Positions 6,986-9,316 of a stretch of DNA of 9,316 nt are shown piece by piece. The DNA is from Sphingomonadales bacterium UBA6171 (lineage in GTDB: Bacteria > Pseudomonadota > Alphaproteobacteria > Sphingomonadales > Sphingomonadaceae), in contig DITZ01000066.1 of assembly GCA_002422985.1 (NCBI GenBank), positions 182 through 9,497 on the forward strand, in the 5' to 3' direction. Under the pieces are notes generated by a model. The model was given only the letters and a program-made list of their open reading frames with translations. It was not told the DNA's origin and did no database searches. Made by a program: the position numbers and the translations under genes. Positions within the stretch are counted from its first letter, which is position 1; every line of letters begins with the position of its first letter.

Positions 6986-7590
6986 CGCCCGCCATCGGCC
7001 CCCGGCTGGTGCTGGCCAGCCACAACAAGGGCAAGCTGGCGGAAATCGCCGCGCTCATCGCCCCGTTCGGCATCGAGGCCATCCCGGCCGCCGCCTTTGG
7101 CCTGCCGGAGCCGGCGGAGACGGAGGATAGTTTCGCCGGCAATGCGCTGCTGAAGGCGCGTTTTGCCGCCATCGGCACCGGCCTGCCCGCTTTGTCGGAC
7201 GACAGCGGGCTGGCGGTGGCCGCGCTGAACGGCGAACCCGGCGTCTACACCGCGGACTGGGCGGAAACGCCGAACGGGCGGGACTGGATGCTCGCGATGC
7301 AGAAGGTGGAGGACCGGTTGCAGGCGCTGGGGCCGGATGTGTCGCGCCGGGCGGCGTTCCACTGCACGCTGGCGCTGGTGTGGCCCGACGGCACCGAACA
7401 GACATTCGCCGGCGAAATGCCCGGCCATCTGGTCTGGCCACCGCGCGGCAACCTCGGCTTCGGTTATGATCCGCTGTTCGTGCCCGAAGGCCATGCCCAA
7501 ACCTTCGCCGAAATGGACCCGGCCATGAAGCACGCCATCAGCCACCGGGCGCGGGCGTTTGCGCTGTTGCAGGCAGCGCTGGCGGCGTGA
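6982..7590 (+). CDS. rdgB: RdgB/HAM1-type XTP/dITP pyrophosphatase, TTG start
   Basis: A 202-residue protein. It hydrolyses non-canonical purine triphosphates (dITP, XTP, ITP) to monophosphates, keeping deaminated bases out of DNA and RNA. Motifs in order: LVLASHNKGKLAEI (residues 9-22, triphosphate-binding S-H-N-x-x-K), LSDDSGLAV (catalytic Asp pair 73-74), NLGFGYDPLFVPEG and ISHRARA. These are the diagnostic family blocks, and the length is normal (E. coli 197). No ATG or GTG lies before the first conserved strand. The TTG at 6982 sits in TTGA, overlapping the rph stop by 4 bases, and is the natural start. An AAAGGCGG stretch near 6964 could act as a loose ribosome binding site, but re-initiation after rph seems at least as likely. 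It is co-transcribed with rph, and hemW follows. Confidence 0.95.
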   Translation: MTPAIGPRLVLASHNKGKLAEIAALIAPFGIEAIPAAAFGLPEPAETEDSFAGNALLKARFAAIGTGLPALSDDSGLAVAALNGEPGVYTADWAETPNGRDWMLAMQKVEDRLQALGPDVSRRAAFHCTLALVWPDGTEQTFAGEMPGHLVWPPRGNLGFGYDPLFVPEGHAQTFAEMDPAMKHAISHRARAFALLQAALAA

Positions 7591-7718
7591 GTGGGGTGGG
7601 CGGGGTGGGCGGCGTTGGCGGGGAGTCGTCGGTCCCGGCAAGCCCTCTGCGCGGACAAAGCCCGCGCGGCGGGCCTGCCGTGCCGGCCGTGCGCTCCAGC
7701 GAGTCTGAAAGTCTTCGG
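7591..7718 (+). repeat. Repeat-rich spacer between rdgB and hemW (9-bp tandem repeats and GC hairpins)
   Basis: Three imperfect 9-bp units, GTGGGCGGG, GTGGGCGGC and GTTGGCGGG, run from 7596 to 7622. Next come two mutually exclusive hairpins: GCGCGG/CCGCGC (7649-7654 with 7662-7667) and GCCCGC/GCGGGC (7660-7665 with 7669-7674). The stretch stays open in the hemW frame from GTG 7587, where it would encode (Val-Gly-Gly)3 and a Pro/Ser/Gly-rich tail. Its third-position GC appears lower than in neighbouring genes. I treat it as spacer or inserted repeat material, although translation as a hemW N-terminal extension is possible. Confidence 0.5.
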
Positions 7719-7751
7719 ATGATTGCTGCGCAATCATCCTCCGGATTTCAG
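7705..7751. repeat. Long imperfect palindrome enclosing the likely hemW start codon
   Basis: The core is GGATGATTG (7717-7725), a 5-base loop CTGCG, and the exact complement CAATCATCC (7731-7739). An outer perfect pair, CTGAAA (7705-7710) and TTTCAG (7746-7751), is symmetric around it, with 6 mostly unpaired bases on each side in between. A further AGCG/CGCT pair (7698-7701 with 7753-7756) may extend the stem. There is no U-tract, so it does not look like a terminator. The shape is that of a dispersed palindromic (REP- or RPE-like) element. Copy number cannot be judged from one window. Confidence 0.7.
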
Positions 7752-8900
7752 CCGCTTCCGCTTGCGCTTTATGTTCACTGGCCCTTCTGCGTCACCAAAT
7801 GCCCCTATTGCGATTTCAACAGCCATGTGCGGGCCGATGTGGATCAGGCGGACTGGCGGGCGGCGCTGCTGGCCGATCTGGCGCATGAGGCGGCGCTGAC
7901 GACCGGCCATCGGCTGACCTCCATCTTCTTTGGCGGCGGCACGCCCTCGCTGATGCCGCCCGCGACGGTGGAGGCCATCATCACCGCCGCCCGCCGGCAT
8001 TGGGAAAGCGCCCCCGATCTGGAAATCACCCTGGAGGCCAATCCATCATCGGTGGAGGCCGCCCGCTTTGCCGATTTCGCCGCCGCCGGCATCAACCGGG
8101 TGTCGCTGGGGCTACAGGCGCTGGATGATGCCGCGCTGAAGCTGCTGGGCCGGCCGCATACGCTGGCCGAGGGGCTGGCCGCGCTGGATGTGGCGCAGCG
8201 CCATTTCAGCCGCGTCAGCTTTGACCTCATCCACAGCCGCCCCGGCCAGACGCCGGCCATGTGGGAAGCGGAGCTGACCCGCGCGCTGGGCTTTGGCACC
8301 ACGCATCTGTCCGCCTATCAGCTGACCATAGAGCCGGGCACGCGCTTCCACCTGCTGCACGCCAAGGGCCTCCTCTCCCTGCCGGACGAGGAAGCCGCCG
8401 CCACCATGTTCGAGATGACCGGCAGCCTGTGCGCCGCGCATGGCCTGCCCTTGTATGAAGTGTCGAACCATGCGGTGCCCGGCCATGAATCGCGGCACAA
8501 TCTGGCCTATTGGACCTACGCCCCCTATGCCGGCATCGGCCCTGGCGCGCATGGGCGGCGCGGGCACCGGGCGACCCAGCGCCTGCGCCGGCCGGAAAAC
8601 TGGCTTTCATCGGTGAAAATGCACGGCCATGGGCTGGAAGCGGAAAGCCCGGTGCCACCCGCCGATGCGGCGAGCGAAGCATTGCTGATGGGCCTGCGGC
8701 TGGCGGATGGCATCGATGCCATACAGTTCGAGGCGCACAGCGGCGTGCCGCTGGCCGATGTGGTGGACCGGGCGGCCGTGGAGCGGCTCACCGCCATGGG
8801 GTTGGTGGCGCCCGGCGCGCGCCTGACGGTCACGCCAGCCGGCCGGCTGCTGCTCAATCATCTGATCGCCATGCTGCGGGCCGACTTGAATCCTGCCTGA
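7719..8900 (+). CDS. hemW: HemW, radical SAM heme chaperone
   Basis: 393 residues from ATG 7719, close to E. coli HemW (378). HemW binds heme and a [4Fe-4S] cluster with SAM and is thought to deliver heme to respiratory proteins; it is often mislabelled as oxygen-independent coproporphyrinogen oxidase. HWPFCVTKCPYCDFNSH (residues 20-36) holds the CX3CX2C cluster at Cys24, 28 and 31. It lacks the fourth cysteine of true HemN, and HNSH-type residues follow as in HemW. Other motifs are FFGGGTPSLM (71-80), the SAM-binding glycine region, INRVSLGLQ, and HNLAYWTYAPYAGIGPGAHG, the HemW-type motif. An alternative GTG start at 7587 overlaps the rdgB stop (GTGA) and would add 44 low-complexity residues. 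I prefer 7719 for family length, but the ATG lies inside a palindrome stem and has only a weak GAAAG upstream, so the start is uncertain. It belongs to the rph-rdgB-hemW operon. Confidence 0.94.
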   Translation: MIAAQSSSGFQPLPLALYVHWPFCVTKCPYCDFNSHVRADVDQADWRAALLADLAHEAALTTGHRLTSIFFGGGTPSLMPPATVEAIITAARRHWESAPDLEITLEANPSSVEAARFADFAAAGINRVSLGLQALDDAALKLLGRPHTLAEGLAALDVAQRHFSRVSFDLIHSRPGQTPAMWEAELTRALGFGTTHLSAYQLTIEPGTRFHLLHAKGLLSLPDEEAAATMFEMTGSLCAAHGLPLYEVSNHAVPGHESRHNLAYWTYAPYAGIGPGAHGRRGHRATQRLRRPENWLSSVKMHGHGLEAESPVPPADAASEALLMGLRLADGIDAIQFEAHSGVPLADVVDRAAVERLTAMGLVAPGARLTVTPAGRLLLNHLIAMLRADLNPA

Positions 8901-8917
8901 AAATCGCCAGTTATAGC
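8886..8917 (+). promoter_or_regulatory. Weak candidate promoter for the small membrane-protein gene
   Basis: TTGAAT (8886-8891, inside the end of hemW) and TATAGC (8912-8917) resemble -35 and -10 boxes, but the 20-base spacing is longer than ideal. The gene could equally be read through from hemW, whose stop is only 38 bases upstream. Confidence 0.25.
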
Positions 8918-8938
8918 GGAGTAGAGGAAAGGGACAGC

Positions 8939-9244
8939 ATGATCGGCAAGCTCATCACCGCCGTCGCAGGCGGCACCATCGCGCGGAGCATCGGCGGCGT
9001 CGCGGCCGGCCCGGCCGGCGCTGTCATCGGTGCCACGGTTCCCGTCGTGCTGCCCCGGCTCGCCCGGACGCTGGGGCCATTTGGCATGATCGCGGTCGCG
9101 GCCGGCTCGGTGGTGCTTGGCCGCTATCTGGAGCGGCGCCATGCGCGCCGGGCCGCCATGAAGGGCTTCCCGCCCACCGAACCGCAGGCCCTGCTGGGTG
9201 CACAGGCTTCACCGCGCCGGCTGGAGGCCGAGGTTCGGGGGTAG
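8939..9244 (+). CDS. Small glycine-rich predicted membrane protein of unknown function
   Basis: A 101-residue protein that I do not recognise as a named family. ATG 8939 is chosen because GAGGAAAGGG (8924-8933) gives a strong ribosome binding site about 5-10 bases upstream. The same frame runs open back to 8510, but that part is antiphase to hemW and not coding. Residues about 19-39 and 46-62 are two hydrophobic, glycine/alanine-rich stretches. They have GxxxG spacings (Gly20-Gly24, Gly27-Gly31), suggesting a helical hairpin in the inner membrane or helix packing. The segments are separated by RLARTL and followed by a very basic stretch (RYLERRHARRAAMK), which by the positive-inside rule should face the cytoplasm. 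The tail is polar and Pro/Gln-rich. The first hydrophobic stretch contains prolines, so a surface-associated or soluble helical protein is not excluded. Nothing about its function can be stated. Confidence 0.72.
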   Translation: MIGKLITAVAGGTIARSIGGVAAGPAGAVIGATVPVVLPRLARTLGPFGMIAVAAGSVVLGRYLERRHARRAAMKGFPPTEPQALLGAQASPRRLEAEVRG

Positions 9245-9316
9245 GTCCGGGCGTCAATTGCCTGCGTTTGTACATGATCCTGAGGTTGTGAGTTGACCCG
9301 GCGCCCCCACCCCCGG

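Noticed and set aside
7705..7751. The hemW palindrome as a transcription terminator
   Set aside because: There is no U-tract after either arm, and the stem is flanked by coding sequence of the same operon.
8510..8938. Upstream part of a 244-codon plus-strand open frame
   Set aside because: It is out of frame within hemW, whose conserved motifs occupy this DNA. Only the part from ATG 8939 has a ribosome binding site and lies outside hemW.
9245..9316. TTGACC at 9293-9298 as a possible -35 box near the window end
   Set aside because: No -10 box can be seen before the window stops, so a promoter cannot be supported. No gene is visible in these 72 bases.

Overview
The window is high-GC, gene-dense bacterial DNA. 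Protein sequences and gene order (hrcA-grpE divergent from rph-rdgB-hemW) point to an alphaproteobacterium, most likely a sphingomonad. The taxon is inferred from gene content and protein style, not from a marker such as rRNA. I see no tRNA, rRNA, CRISPR array or insertion sequence.

Left region (1-4443, plus strand): three tightly coupled genes. They are the C-terminal third of a DUF2126/transglutaminase-type protein cut by the window edge, a fused circularly permuted ATP-grasp plus alpha-E protein, and a transglutaminase-like cysteine protein with an intact Cys-His-Asp triad. This matches a genomic association predicted from comparative genomics to make or cleave amide or isopeptide bonds. 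Its substrate is unknown to me. The middle protein probably starts at a CTG codon with a strong Shine-Dalgarno sequence, and the site that usually carries the ATP-grasp lysine appears substituted.

Middle region (4444-6268): a convergent gap of about 110 bases holding a weak inverted repeat, then the heat-shock operon hrcA-grpE on the minus strand with a 4-base overlap. A good housekeeping-type promoter lies directly upstream of hrcA. No CIRCE operator is visible.

Right region (6269-9244, plus strand): rph (RNase PH), rdgB (XTP/dITP pyrophosphatase) starting at TTG inside the rph stop, and hemW (heme chaperone, radical SAM). Between rdgB and hemW lies a 128-base stretch with in-frame 9-bp tandem repeats, GC-rich hairpins and a long palindrome that contains the likely hemW ATG. 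A 101-residue predicted membrane protein of unknown function follows hemW. The last 72 bases hold no gene that I can support.

The stress and RNA/nucleotide-quality genes are conventional. The less understood parts are the amidoligase/transglutaminase module and the repeat element at the hemW start.
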